Below are positions 16,511 through 25,500 of a stretch of 64,000 bases of DNA, piece after piece. A program made the position numbers and the translations under genes. Position 1 is the first letter of the stretch. Each line of letters opens with the position of its first letter. Below the pieces are notes generated by a model, which was not told the origin of the DNA, did no database searches, and saw only the letters and a program-made list of their open reading frames with translations. Origin of the DNA: DASUSH01 sp963785155 (GTDB taxonomy: Bacteria > Actinomycetota > Thermoleophilia > Solirubrobacterales > 70-9). The DNA lies in contig CAWAUB010000014.1 of NCBI GenBank assembly GCA_963785155.1, forward strand, positions 124,001 to 188,000, given 5' to 3'.

Positions 16511-18469
16511 TCAGCCGTCGTCACGTATCTTCGCGGTTCGCGGCCTCTTCCCTTCGCCCTTCCCACTGCCTGGAGCGGCCCGTTCAGTCCGGTTCTTGCC
16601 CCTTCGCTTCGCCTTGTAAAGCGCCTGGTCGGCGGCATCCACCAGTGCGCGGACGTCCCCGTGGTCGCGCTCGGCGGTGGCGGCGCCGACGCTAGTCGTC
16701 ACCTTCATCGACCCATCGCCGTCCACCATCGGGATCTCGGTCGTGGCGATCCGCTCGCGCACGCGCTCCGCGAACTCGACCGCGCCGTCGAGATCGGTCT
16801 CGGGCAGGCCGATCGCGAATTCCTCCCCGCCGTATCGCGCCGGCTCGTCGACCCCTCGCGATTCCTCCCGGAGGACACGACCGATCGTCCGCAGGACCTC
16901 GTCGCCCTGGAGGTGCCCATGGGTGTCGTTCACGCGCTTGAAGTCGTCGATGTCGAGCATCAGCAGCGACAGGTCGTGGCCGAAGCGCTCGGACCGCGCC
17001 GCCTCGGTGGAGATCCAGCGGCGGAAGCGGCGATTGTTCGGCAGCCCCGTGAGCTCGTCGGTGACGGCCTGCTCGGCGACCATCTCGTGCAGCTCGACGT
17101 TCTCGATGGACGCCGCCGCCTGGCCGATCAGGTAGCGGAGCACGTCGCGTTCACCGTCGTCGAACGGGCGGTCGCGGCGCACCACGGTCATCGCCGCCCC
17201 CGCCAGCGCCGAGCTCTGGCTATCCGCGACGGCTGCATCGTCGGCGAAGGCCGCCGAGGCCGCCACCAACGGGTGCGCGACGGCAAAGGCATCACCCTCC
17301 TGGGCCTCCGCCATCCGCCTGTTCCGCAGCCCTTCGCGCTCCGCGTTGCGGGCCGCCTCGAGCATCTTGCCATCGAGCGGGACCCCGGCCGTCACCTCCG
17401 GTTCCTGGCTGCCCGCGAGCAGAATCCGTGCGCTCTCGGCGTCGCACGCCGAGATCGCGGTCGCGGCGACGATTTCGAGCAACGCGTTGCGGTCGAGACC
17501 CGAAGCCGAGGCCTCGCCGATCCGCCTGACCGACTCGTCTAGCTCGATGCGCTGGCGTTGCAGCTCGCCCATCTGCGCGCTGAGCTGGTCGCTCATGCTG
17601 TTGAACTCCCGGGCGAGGCCCGCCATCTCGTCATCGCCTTCGACCGGCAGCTTCTGGGTGAAGTCGCCCTTGCCGATCCGCTTCGCCGCCGAGAGCATCG
17701 TCTCGATCTGGCTCTGCAGGGAGCGCATGACCACCGCGATCAGGAGTAGGGCGAGCAGGAAGAACGCCACGAGCGCGCCCGCCACGAGCGGTCGCGTGGC
17801 GGCGAACCCGCCCGACTCGATCCGGCCGAACATGGTCAGGCGGAGCTCCTCCTCTCCGCTCGCCGCGAGCTCGGCGCTCGCCGCCCGGATCTCCTCGTTG
17901 CCGAGCGTGACCGTCTCCGCCCCACCCGCCGGCGGCAGGCTCACGTCGCCGACCGGGACCGTCGTCGCGACGGTGCCCTCCGGATCGGAGACCGTCGCGT
18001 TGCGGCCCGTCAGCTCGCGCACTCGGCCGGCGTAGGAGGTCGCCGTCTCGGTCGAGGCGACCAGCGTGCCTCCGCCGCCAGCCCCGCGCAACTTCAGCTC
18101 GGCCTCGGCCACCGCCTCAGCGGCGCCGACCGCGGCCAGCTCGCGCCCGCTCGAGTCGACGACGTCGAGGGCGACCAGGTCTCCGCTCCGGACGATCTTC
18201 GCCGCGGCGGATCGAGCAGCCGCCGCGTCACCCGCCCGTATCGCCGCGGCGAGGGCGGGATCCCCCGCCGCCTTACGAGCGGCCTCCTCCGCGTCGTCCT
18301 GATCCGCGCGATACAGCGAAAGCGCCGTTTCCAGCCCCGCGGCCAGCCGAGCGTCGGCCTTGCCGGTCTGCGACGAGCCGGCGAGCTCGACCACGATCGC
18401 CGCGAGGGCCGCCATGGGGAGGACGACGATGAGGACGAAGAAAAGTGTCAGCCGGCGGCGGAAGCTCAC
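16511..18469 (-). CDS. Membrane diguanylate cyclase: sensor, HAMP, GAF-like and GGDEF domains
   Basis: 652 residues, GTG start at 18469. A first membrane segment (about 8-28) and a second (about 232-255) enclose an Ala-rich extracytoplasmic sensor. A HAMP domain, a GAF-like region with SACDAESARILLAGSQ and a GGDEF domain follow. The active site is GGEEF near 545, and LTGLPNNRR marks the domain start. An RGVD sits five residues before GGEEF, which is the RxxD inhibitory site. It should make cyclic di-GMP from two GTP with product feedback. The basic tail (KAKRRGKNRTERA) is unassigned. Confidence 0.93.
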   Translation of the reverse strand: MSFRRRLTLFFVLIVVLPMAALAAIVVELAGSSQTGKADARLAAGLETALSLYRADQDDAEEAARKAAGDPALAAAIRAGDAAAARSAAAKIVRSGDLVALDVVDSSGRELAAVGAAEAVAEAELKLRGAGGGGTLVASTETATSYAGRVRELTGRNATVSDPEGTVATTVPVGDVSLPPAGGAETVTLGNEEIRAASAELAASGEEELRLTMFGRIESGGFAATRPLVAGALVAFFLLALLLIAVVMRSLQSQIETMLSAAKRIGKGDFTQKLPVEGDDEMAGLAREFNSMSDQLSAQMGELQRQRIELDESVRRIGEASASGLDRNALLEIVAATAISACDAESARILLAGSQEPEVTAGVPLDGKMLEAARNAEREGLRNRRMAEAQEGDAFAVAHPLVAASAAFADDAAVADSQSSALAGAAMTVVRRDRPFDDGERDVLRYLIGQAAASIENVELHEMVAEQAVTDELTGLPNNRRFRRWISTEAARSERFGHDLSLLMLDIDDFKRVNDTHGHLQGDEVLRTIGRVLREESRGVDEPARYGGEEFAIGLPETDLDGAVEFAERVRERIATTEIPMVDGDGSMKVTTSVGAATAERDHGDVRALVDAADQALYKAKRRGKNRTERAAPGSGKGEGKRPRTAKIRDDG

Positions 18470-18514
18470 GTTTGGACTCTAGATCCGGAGGGAGCGGCGG
18501 ATACGCTCAGCATC

Positions 18515-19610
18515 ATGGAGAGTCGCCTTCGCAGACCTCGGGCGCGCCGTTGCCGCCGAGCGCGAGGCGCTCGACGCGGCGATCGGCGAAGTGCTCGGTT
18601 CCGGCAGGTTCGTCCTCGGCGAGCAGGTCGACGGATTCGAGCGCGAATTCGCCACCTTCAGCGGGGCGACCGAGGCGATCGGGGTCGCCTCCGGCACCGA
18701 CGCCATCGAGCTTGCCCTGCGCGGTCTCGGCGTCGGCAAGGGGGACGAGGTGATCACGCAGGCCAACACCTGCGTGCCCACGGTCGCCGCGATCCTGCGC
18801 ACGGGCGCGACGCCCGTCCTCTGCGACGCGGACCCGCGGACGGCGCTGATGGACCCCGAATCGCTCGCGGGAGCCATCGGCCCGCGCACGGGCGCCGTCG
18901 TGCCGGTCCACCTCTACGGGCAGATGTGCGACATGGAGGCGATCCTTGCCCTGGCCGAGCCGGCGGGGGCGGCGGTGGTCGAGGACTGCGCCCAGGCCGT
19001 CGGTGCCACGCTCGGCGGTCGCCACGCGGGGACCCTCGGCGACGCCGGCGCGTACAGCTTCTATCCGACCAAGAACCTCGCCGCGCTCGGCGACGGCGGC
19101 AGCGTGATCGCCTCCTCGGCCGAGCTGATCGAGCGCCTGCGGATGCTCCGCGTCTACGGCGCGGGGCCACGCCACCGGCTCGCGGGGGTCAACAGCCGCC
19201 TCGACGAGATCCAGGCGGCGATCCTGCGCCTGCGCCTCGCTCGGGTCGAGGAGGGCAACCGCCGCCGGGCGGAGATCGCCCGCCACTACACCGAGGCGCT
19301 CGCGGAGACCAGCGCGCCACCCCTCGCCTGCCTGCCCGGGCGCGAGCACGCCTTCCACCTCTTCGTCGTCCGCGTCCCCGACCGCGACGCGTTCCGGTCG
19401 GCGATGTCGGAGCACGGCGTCGAGACGTTGATCCACTACCCGCACGCGATCCACCAGCTGCACGCCTACCGCGAGCTCGGCCGACGGCCCGGTGCCGCTT
19501 GCCAAGCGGAGCGCCTGGCGGCGGAGGTCGTCAGCCTGCCGCTCTATCCGGAGCTGTCGGACGCCGAGGTGGAGTACGTCGCTTCGACCGCCGTCACCGT
19601 CGCCTCGTAG
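18515..19610 (+). CDS. DegT/DnrJ/EryC1/StrS-type sugar aminotransferase (one frameshift near start)
   Basis: A PLP enzyme that aminates nucleotide-bound keto-sugars. VASGTDAIELALRGLG, CAQAVGATLGGRHAGTLGDAGAYSFYPTKNL (catalytic Lys in TKN) and GVNSRLDEIQAAIL are all visible. Homology begins as VAFADLGRAVAAE ahead of any in-frame start. ATG 18515 with one extra base near 18520 removed gives MEVAFADLGRAV and 364 residues, the normal length. The 3' end overlaps the convergent glycosyltransferase reading. It is the only plus-strand member of the sugar gene group. Confidence 0.88.
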
Positions 19611-20618
19611 CCGTCCGGCACATAGCCGCCGCGGACGTAGGGCCCGACGTTCAGGTGAGGAGCGACTCGGATGCGCAGCCGCGTCCCCATGCCGATCGCG
19701 CGCGAGACGGCGTCGCGCGCAACAAGGGCCGGCGGCCGGCGCTGCTTCGAGCGTCTCCACGTAGGCGGGTCGATCGCGGCGATCCGGCGCGCGGATCCTT
19801 GCTGAGCTGTTCGACGTAGGGGTCGTAAATCCAGCGGCGCTCGTCGGCGCTGATCCGGAAGCGGCCCGAGGCAAGCCGTGCGCTGTCCGGCGGCGAAGAT
19901 CCTCCAGCCCCATGTAGTGGAAGAAGATCAGCGGCTCGCCGTCGACCGTGACTCCGTCCGGCCCCATCGCGACCTGTCGCGACTCGATGTTCCACGGCCC
20001 GAGCCCGCCACCTGGGTGGGCGAGGATGCGAACGCCGTCGAAGCGGATCGGCCAGTCGTCGAGGTATTTCTGGTCCCCCATGCGACCGTCCTGATAGTCG
20101 GCCGAGCAGTACTCCAGGCAGCGGTCGCGCCACCACTCGAGCACCTCGCGCCCGTCGGCGTCGGAGCGGAAGGGGATGAACTGGACGACGAAGAGGCCGG
20201 CGGTCTTGGCCAGGTGCTTGGAGTAGTGCTGGGGGGACGAGGACGCCGGGGTGATCAGTACCGAGCCATCTCCCAGCTCCTCGAAGGCCGGCTCGGGGCT
20301 CGAGAAGAAACTGATGTCGGCGTCGACGTAGGTGATCTCGTCGAGCCCGGCGCGGTCGCGGAAGTAGCGGGTCACGCAGGGGGTCGATGTCCACAGGTAC
20401 TCGACTTTGGAGCGCGACGACCTTAACCGCGGCGAGCTCAGGGTCGAACTCTCGACGTCAGCGAGCGACGGCGACTTCGATCCGCGGCAGCGCCGATCGC
20501 CCGCAGCACGCGCTCGGTGAGTCTCGTCGAAGCAGGCGACGTGCAGGCGGAAGTCGCCTCCGTGTTCGACGAGCGACTCGTACAGCGCGATCCCCTTGTC
20601 GAGATAGAGGGAGTCCAT
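19544..20618 (-). pseudogene. Glycosyltransferase-like gene with several frameshifts
   Basis: Recognisable blocks lie in different frames: TYMDSLYLDKGIALYESLVEHGG, then HVACFDET, then VEYLWTSTPCVTRYF with the metal-binding ITYVDADISFFSSPEPAFEEL, then MGDQKYLDDWP and HPGGGLGPWNIE. DxD in a VDADISF strand and the QKYLDDW block fit GT-A, family-8-like transferases. At least four indels are needed (near the N-terminus, around 20410-20540, and near 19800 and 19890). The last readable frame ends at 19544, antisense to the aminotransferase end. This may be true decay or poor sequence; it should not be taken as a working enzyme as it stands. Confidence 0.7.
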
Positions 20619-20642
20619 GTACGTGCAGTACTCGCGGCACGG

Positions 20643-21629
20643 TCAGCTCCAGTAGTGCTCGCGGTTCGCCCGGTAGAAGTCGAGCGTCCGCCGCAACCCG
20701 TCGCGCAGACTCACCTTCGGCCTCCATCCGGTCAGCTCGGTGATCCGGGAATGGTCGAGGTAGACGGAGCCGATGTCGATCCGCTTCCGCTGCTCCGGCC
20801 ATTCGATCGTTTCGACCGAACCGCCGGCGGAGGCGATCTCCTGGCATAGCGTCGCCACCTCGAGCAGCGACACCGGCTCGATCCCGCCGACGTTCAGCGC
20901 CTTCCCGTAGGCCGCCTCGCAGACCGCGGTGGCGAGGAAGGCCTCGACCGCGTCGTCGACGTAGGTGAAGTCGCGCTGCTGCGAACCGTCGCCGAAGACC
21001 TGAATCGTCTCCCCGTCGAGCGCGCGGCGGATGAAGGTGGTGATGAACCCCTGGCGGTCGTGCTTCATCAGCAGGTGGGGGCCATAGGTGTTGGTGAGCC
21101 GCAGCGAGGCGGTCGCCATCCCGTAGACGTCCGAGTAGAGGAGGTGGTAGCGCTCCGCCGCCACGAGGTTGATCCCGTTCACGTCGACGGGCGCCATCGG
21201 ATGGTCCTCGCCGACCGGCACGCGCTGCGGCCGGCCGTACTGCTGGCGGGAGGCGGCGAAGACGACCTTCGCCGTCGGGTTGTCCGCTCGCAGGGCCTCG
21301 AGCAGCGAGAGCTGAGCGCGGCAGTTGATCTCCAGGTCCGTCATCGGATCGGTCATCGAGTCGATGTGGGAGACCTGCCCGGCGAGGTTGAAGATGAAGT
21401 CCATGTCGCCGACGAGCCGGCGGATCGCCCACGGGTCGCGCATGTCGGTGTATTGGATGTCGACGCGGTCGGCGATCTCGCGGACGTTGAAGGGGTTGCC
21501 GCCGTACTCGGGGATCAGCGAGTCGGCAATCGTCACCTCAGCGCCGCGGTCGAGCAGCGCCCTGGCCAGGTGGGAGCCGATGAATCCGAGCCCTCCCGTG
21601 ACGAGCGCGCGGCTTCCCTCAAAGCTCAT
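20643..21629 (-). CDS. NAD-dependent epimerase/dehydratase (nucleotide-sugar SDR)
   Basis: 328 residues from ATG 21629, which overlaps the upstream stop (ATGA). The extended-SDR motif TGGLGFIGSHLA is at the N-terminus. NLAGQVSH and an AASRQQYGRP block follow, with GINLVAAERYHLL supplying the catalytic YxxxK-like position (ERYHL has no Lys, which is unusual). NTYGPHLLMKH and FTYVDDAVEAFLA are typical of UDP-glucose-epimerase/GDP-mannose-dehydratase relatives. It would modify a nucleotide sugar for a surface glycan. It is intact, unlike its neighbours on both sides. Confidence 0.88.
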   Translation of the reverse strand: MSFEGSRALVTGGLGFIGSHLARALLDRGAEVTIADSLIPEYGGNPFNVREIADRVDIQYTDMRDPWAIRRLVGDMDFIFNLAGQVSHIDSMTDPMTDLEINCRAQLSLLEALRADNPTAKVVFAASRQQYGRPQRVPVGEDHPMAPVDVNGINLVAAERYHLLYSDVYGMATASLRLTNTYGPHLLMKHDRQGFITTFIRRALDGETIQVFGDGSQQRDFTYVDDAVEAFLATAVCEAAYGKALNVGGIEPVSLLEVATLCQEIASAGGSVETIEWPEQRKRIDIGSVYLDHSRITELTGWRPKVSLRDGLRRTLDFYRANREHYWS

Positions 21630-22320
21630 GAATTCGGCTCGCAGAGCCAGCCGGTTCCGGCTCTGCCGGCGCTCAGGCGCCTCGGCTCGTGGGTGTGCTC
21701 GGCCAGTTCCTCGAAGCGGCCCTTGGTCCGCCAGTAGCCGCAGCGGGTCGGATTCTTGCCCGGGCCGCGCTGCCGCAACTCGCCGATGATCGTCATCAGG
21801 CCGAACGTCGCGCAGGGATAGATGAGCACCTTCCTGGACGCGAAATTCTTCAACACGTCCCGCCACTGATTGTCCGTCAGCTCGGTGTCGATGCAGCAGA
21901 ACATGTGCACATCGGCCTCGAGCGGCGGATCGTGGATGAAGTCGTGGGCCACCGTCTCGGCCTCCGGGAAGTGGGACCGAAGGCGTTCGACCGTGCGCGG
22001 CGCGTAGTCGGTCAGCTTGAGCTTCCATCCAGGCCGGAGGCGGTTGATCCAGCGCTCGACCGGCGCCGGGCCGACGCCGTAGGAAGCGATCGTGCGTGAT
22101 CCCGCGCGGTTCGAGCCATTCGATGATCCGGCGGCCCGCCGCTCCTGGTAAGTCGTTCGACGCGATCTCCCGGTCCCACTCGTCCTGCGCCGGGTGGAAG
22201 ACGAACATCGTCTCCGAATCGATGCCGGAGGTTGTCCCACGCCTCCGGGTTCAGGAGGTCGTCGCCGACAAGCGGACGGGCGTCTCCGAAGTCGTGGTAG
22301 TGGGGGACGGTTAGCCGCAT
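21626..22320 (-). pseudogene. Methyltransferase-like protein of the glycan group (two frameshifts)
   Basis: The reading begins MRLTVPHYHDFGDARPLVGDDLLNPEAWDN at ATG 22320, shifts near 22225 to TMFVFHPAQDEWDREIASNDLPGAAGRRIIEWL, and near 22093 to IASYGVGPAPVERWINRLRPGWKLKLTDYAPRTVERL, ending at 21626. GVGPAPVERW and KLTDYAPRTVERLR look like SAM motifs I and II, and DVHMFCCIDTELTD could be motif III. This suggests a small-molecule or sugar methyltransferase, though the family is not certain. It is first in the minus-strand group and coupled to the epimerase. Confidence 0.65.
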
Positions 22321-22406
22321 TCGAGCCCCGCGTCGCGCGTCCTGCGCAACGCTATGTCAGGCTATCCTGCGTACTGCAGCACGCCGGGTCGCGCGCTGCA
22401 ATCGCT

Positions 22407-22479
22407 GGGGCTATAGCTCAGTTGGAAGAGTGCCTGGATCGCACCCAGGAGGTCGTCGGTTCGAGTCCGACTAGCTCCA
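22407..22479 (+). tRNA. tRNA-Ala (anticodon CGC)
   Basis: 73 bases. The acceptor GGGGCTA pairs with TAGCTCC, the D arm is AGCTCAGTTGG, the anticodon stem CCTGG/CCAGG holds loop ATCGCAC, and the T arm is GTCGG-TTCGAGT-CCGAC. Its last 42 bases are repeated exactly at 26717-26758, the signature of integration at a tRNA 3' end. Confidence 0.97.
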
Positions 22480-22502
22480 CTTCGCCGCGGTTGGCGCGCT
22501 GG

Positions 22503-25500
22503 CTACCGCACCTTCTCGCAGTTCGTCGCGATCTTGTCCTTGCCGTCGGCCTTGACGGAGTCGGCGCCCTTGCCGCAGTTGACCTCGTCCCGCTCGCCGT
22601 CGTCGGCGGTGATCTTGTCGTCGCCGCGATCGCCGAAAACCGTGTCATTACCGGCGCCGCCGTCGAGCTTGTCGGGACCATCGCCACCACGAATCAGGTC
22701 GTCCCCGTCGCCGCCGGACACACGGTCTGCGCCGTCGCCGCCGGACAGGCGATCGTCGCCGAGACCGCCGCTGAGGACGTCAGCACCCGCGAGGCCCTGG
22801 AGGACGTCGGCGAGGTCGGTGCCCCCTAGCGTGTCGTTCCCGTCGGTGCCGGCGGGCGGCTGCTGGCCGTCGCCGTCGCCGGTTCCTCCGCCGTCGCCGG
22901 TCCCCCCACCATCGGCGGGCGGGACGGGATCATCAGCGGGCGGGGTGATGACGCTGAAGGTCTGCGTCTTCGAGGTGAAGTTGCCAACCGCGTCGGTGGC
23001 GACCACCCGGAAGGTGTGGTTGCCGTCAGCGAGGTCGGAGGCGGGCTGGTGCGAGCTCGCACCCGAGCAGGCGCCGAAGTCCTCGGTGCCCTGATCGAGC
23101 GAGCAGACGACGCTGACGGTGCCGGCCCCGGCGGTGAAGCCGAAGATGGGCCGGCGGTTGGTAGTCGAGCCCGTCGGCCCGGAGTCGATCGTGAGGGTCG
23201 GGGGAGTCGCGTCGACGGTGAAGTCGCGCGTCTCAGGGGTCGCGTCGGTGTTGTTGGCGGCGTCGGTGGCGCGGACCGAGAAGGTGTAGTCGCCGTCGGC
23301 GAGCGCCGGGGTGGAGGTGTGGGCGCCGGGGCCAGAGCAGGAGCCGAAGCTCGCGGGCTGGCCCTCGGGGACGAGCGAGCAGGTGAAGGTCGAGTTGGCC
23401 TCGTTCGAGGAGAACTCGAAGGTCGGGGTCGGGTCGTTCGTGGTCGAGTTGTTCGCCGGCCCGATGTCGATCGTCGTGTTGGGCGCGGTCGTGTCGACGG
23501 TGAAGTCCCTGCTCGCCGGCGTCGAGTCGAAGTTGTTGGCGGCGTCGGTGGCGCGAACTGAGAAGGTGTAGTCGCCGTCGGCGAGCGCCGGGTTGGAGGT
23601 GTGGGCGTTGGCGGGTCCCGAGCAGGAGCCGAAGTTCGCGGCCTGGCCCTCGGGGACGAGCGAGCAGGTGAAGGTCGAGTTGGCCTCGTTCGAGGAGAAC
23701 TCGAACTCCGGCGTCGAGTCGTTGGAGGTCGAGTTGTTCACCGGCCCGGTGTCGATCGTCGTGTTGGGCGCGGTCGCGTCGACCGAGAGGTCGCGCGTCT
23801 CAGGGGTTGCGTCGGAGTTGTTGGCGGCGTCGGTGGCGCGGACCGAGAAGGTGTAGTCGCCGTCGGCGAGCGCCGGGTTGGAGGTGTGGGCGTTGGCGGG
23901 TCCCGAGCAGGAGCCGAAGCTCGCGGCCTGGCCCTCGGGGACGAGCGAGCAGGTGAAGGTCGAGTTGGCCTCGTTCGAGGAGAACTCGAAGGTCGGGGTC
24001 GGGTCGTTCGTGGTCGAGTTGTTTGCCGGCCCGGTGTCGATCGTCGTGTTGGGCGCGGTCGTGTCGCCGCCGAGCAGGATCGTTACGTTGTGCGAGAAGT
24101 AGTTGGCGACCGCGAGGTCGTCCTTGCCGTTCCGGTAGAAGTCGCCGACCACGACCGATTGCGGGTTGGAGCCCACGGCCTCGGGGCTGGTGGCGGCGGC
24201 GGAGAAGTTGCCGGTGCCGTCGCCGAGCAGGATCGTGACGTTTTGCGAGCCGGCGTTGGCGACCGCGAGGTCGTCCTTGCCGTTTGCGTCGAAGTCGCCG
24301 ATGGCGACCGAGTTCGGACTGCCGCCCACTGCCTCGGGGCTCGCACCGGCGGCAGTGAAGTTGCCGCTGCCGTCGCCGAGCAGGATCGTCACGTTGTTCG
24401 AGCTGAGGTTGGCGACCGCGAGGTCGTCCTTGCCGTTTGCGTCGAAGTCGCCGATGGCGACCGAGTTCGGGCGGTCGCCCACCGTCTCGGGACTCCCTCC
24501 CGCGGGGCCAAAGTTGCCGGTGCCGTCACCGAGCAGGATCGACACGTTGTCCGAGTCCTCGTTGGCGACCGCGAGGTCGTCCTTGCCGTTTCCGTCGAAG
24601 TCGCCGACCGCGACCGATCGCGGGTTGGTGCCCACCGCCTCGGGGCTGGTGCCGGCGGCGGTGAAGTTGCCGGTGCCGTCGCCGAGCAGGATCGTCACGT
24701 TGTTCGAGGTGAAGTTGGCGACCGCGAGGTCGTCCTTGCCGTTTGCGTCGAAGTCGCCGACCGCAACCGAGACCGGACCGGTGCCTGCGGCCTCGGGGCT
24801 GGTGCCGGCGGCGGTGAAGTTGCCGGTGCCGTCGCCGAGCAGAATCGTCACATTGGCCGAGCCGAAGTTGGCGACGGCGAGATCGTCCTTGCCGTTTGCG
24901 TCGAAGTCGCCGACCGCAACCGAGGTCGGCTGGATGCCCGCGGGCTCGGGGCTGGCGGCGGCGGTGGTGAAGTCGCCGGTGCCGTCGCCGAGCAGGATCG
25001 TCACGTTGCTCGAGAAACTGTTGGCGATCGCCTGGTCGACGTATCCGTCGTTATTGAAGTCGCCGACCGCTGCCGAGACCGGGTTGGTACCCACGGCCTC
25101 GGGGCTCGTCGGCGGCGCGGTGAAGTTCGAATCGGCGTCCACGGGGGACTGGTTCATGAGGACCGTCACGTTGTTCGATGCCCGGTTAGCCACCGCCAGG
25201 TCGTCCTTGCCGTCCCGGTCGAAGTCGCCGACTGCGACGGATCGCGGTGCGGAGCCCACGGCTTCGGGGCTTGTGGCGGCGGCGGAGAAGTTGCCGGTGC
25301 CGTCGCCGAGCAGAATCGTCACGTTGTTCGAAGCTGAGTTGGCGACCGCGAGGTCGTCTTTGCCGTTTGCGTCGAAGTCGCCGACCGCAACCGAGGTCGG
25401 GCTAGAACCCGCGGACTCGGGGCTGCCGGCGGCAACGGTGAAGTTGCCGGTGCCGTCGCCGAGCAGAATCGTCACGTTGTCCGTGCCGAAGGTGGCCACC

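Noticed and set aside
15591..17542. Large plus-strand Ser/Gly-rich readings opposite the acidic protein and GGDEF genes
   Set aside because: They are complements of GAG/GCC-rich codons; the minus-strand proteins have clear domains.
22418..22690. Minus-strand reading containing VGLEPTTSWVRSRHSSN
   Set aside because: This is the antisense translation of the tRNA-Ala gene, a well-known false protein. The same artefact appears at 26646-26900 over the tRNA fragment.
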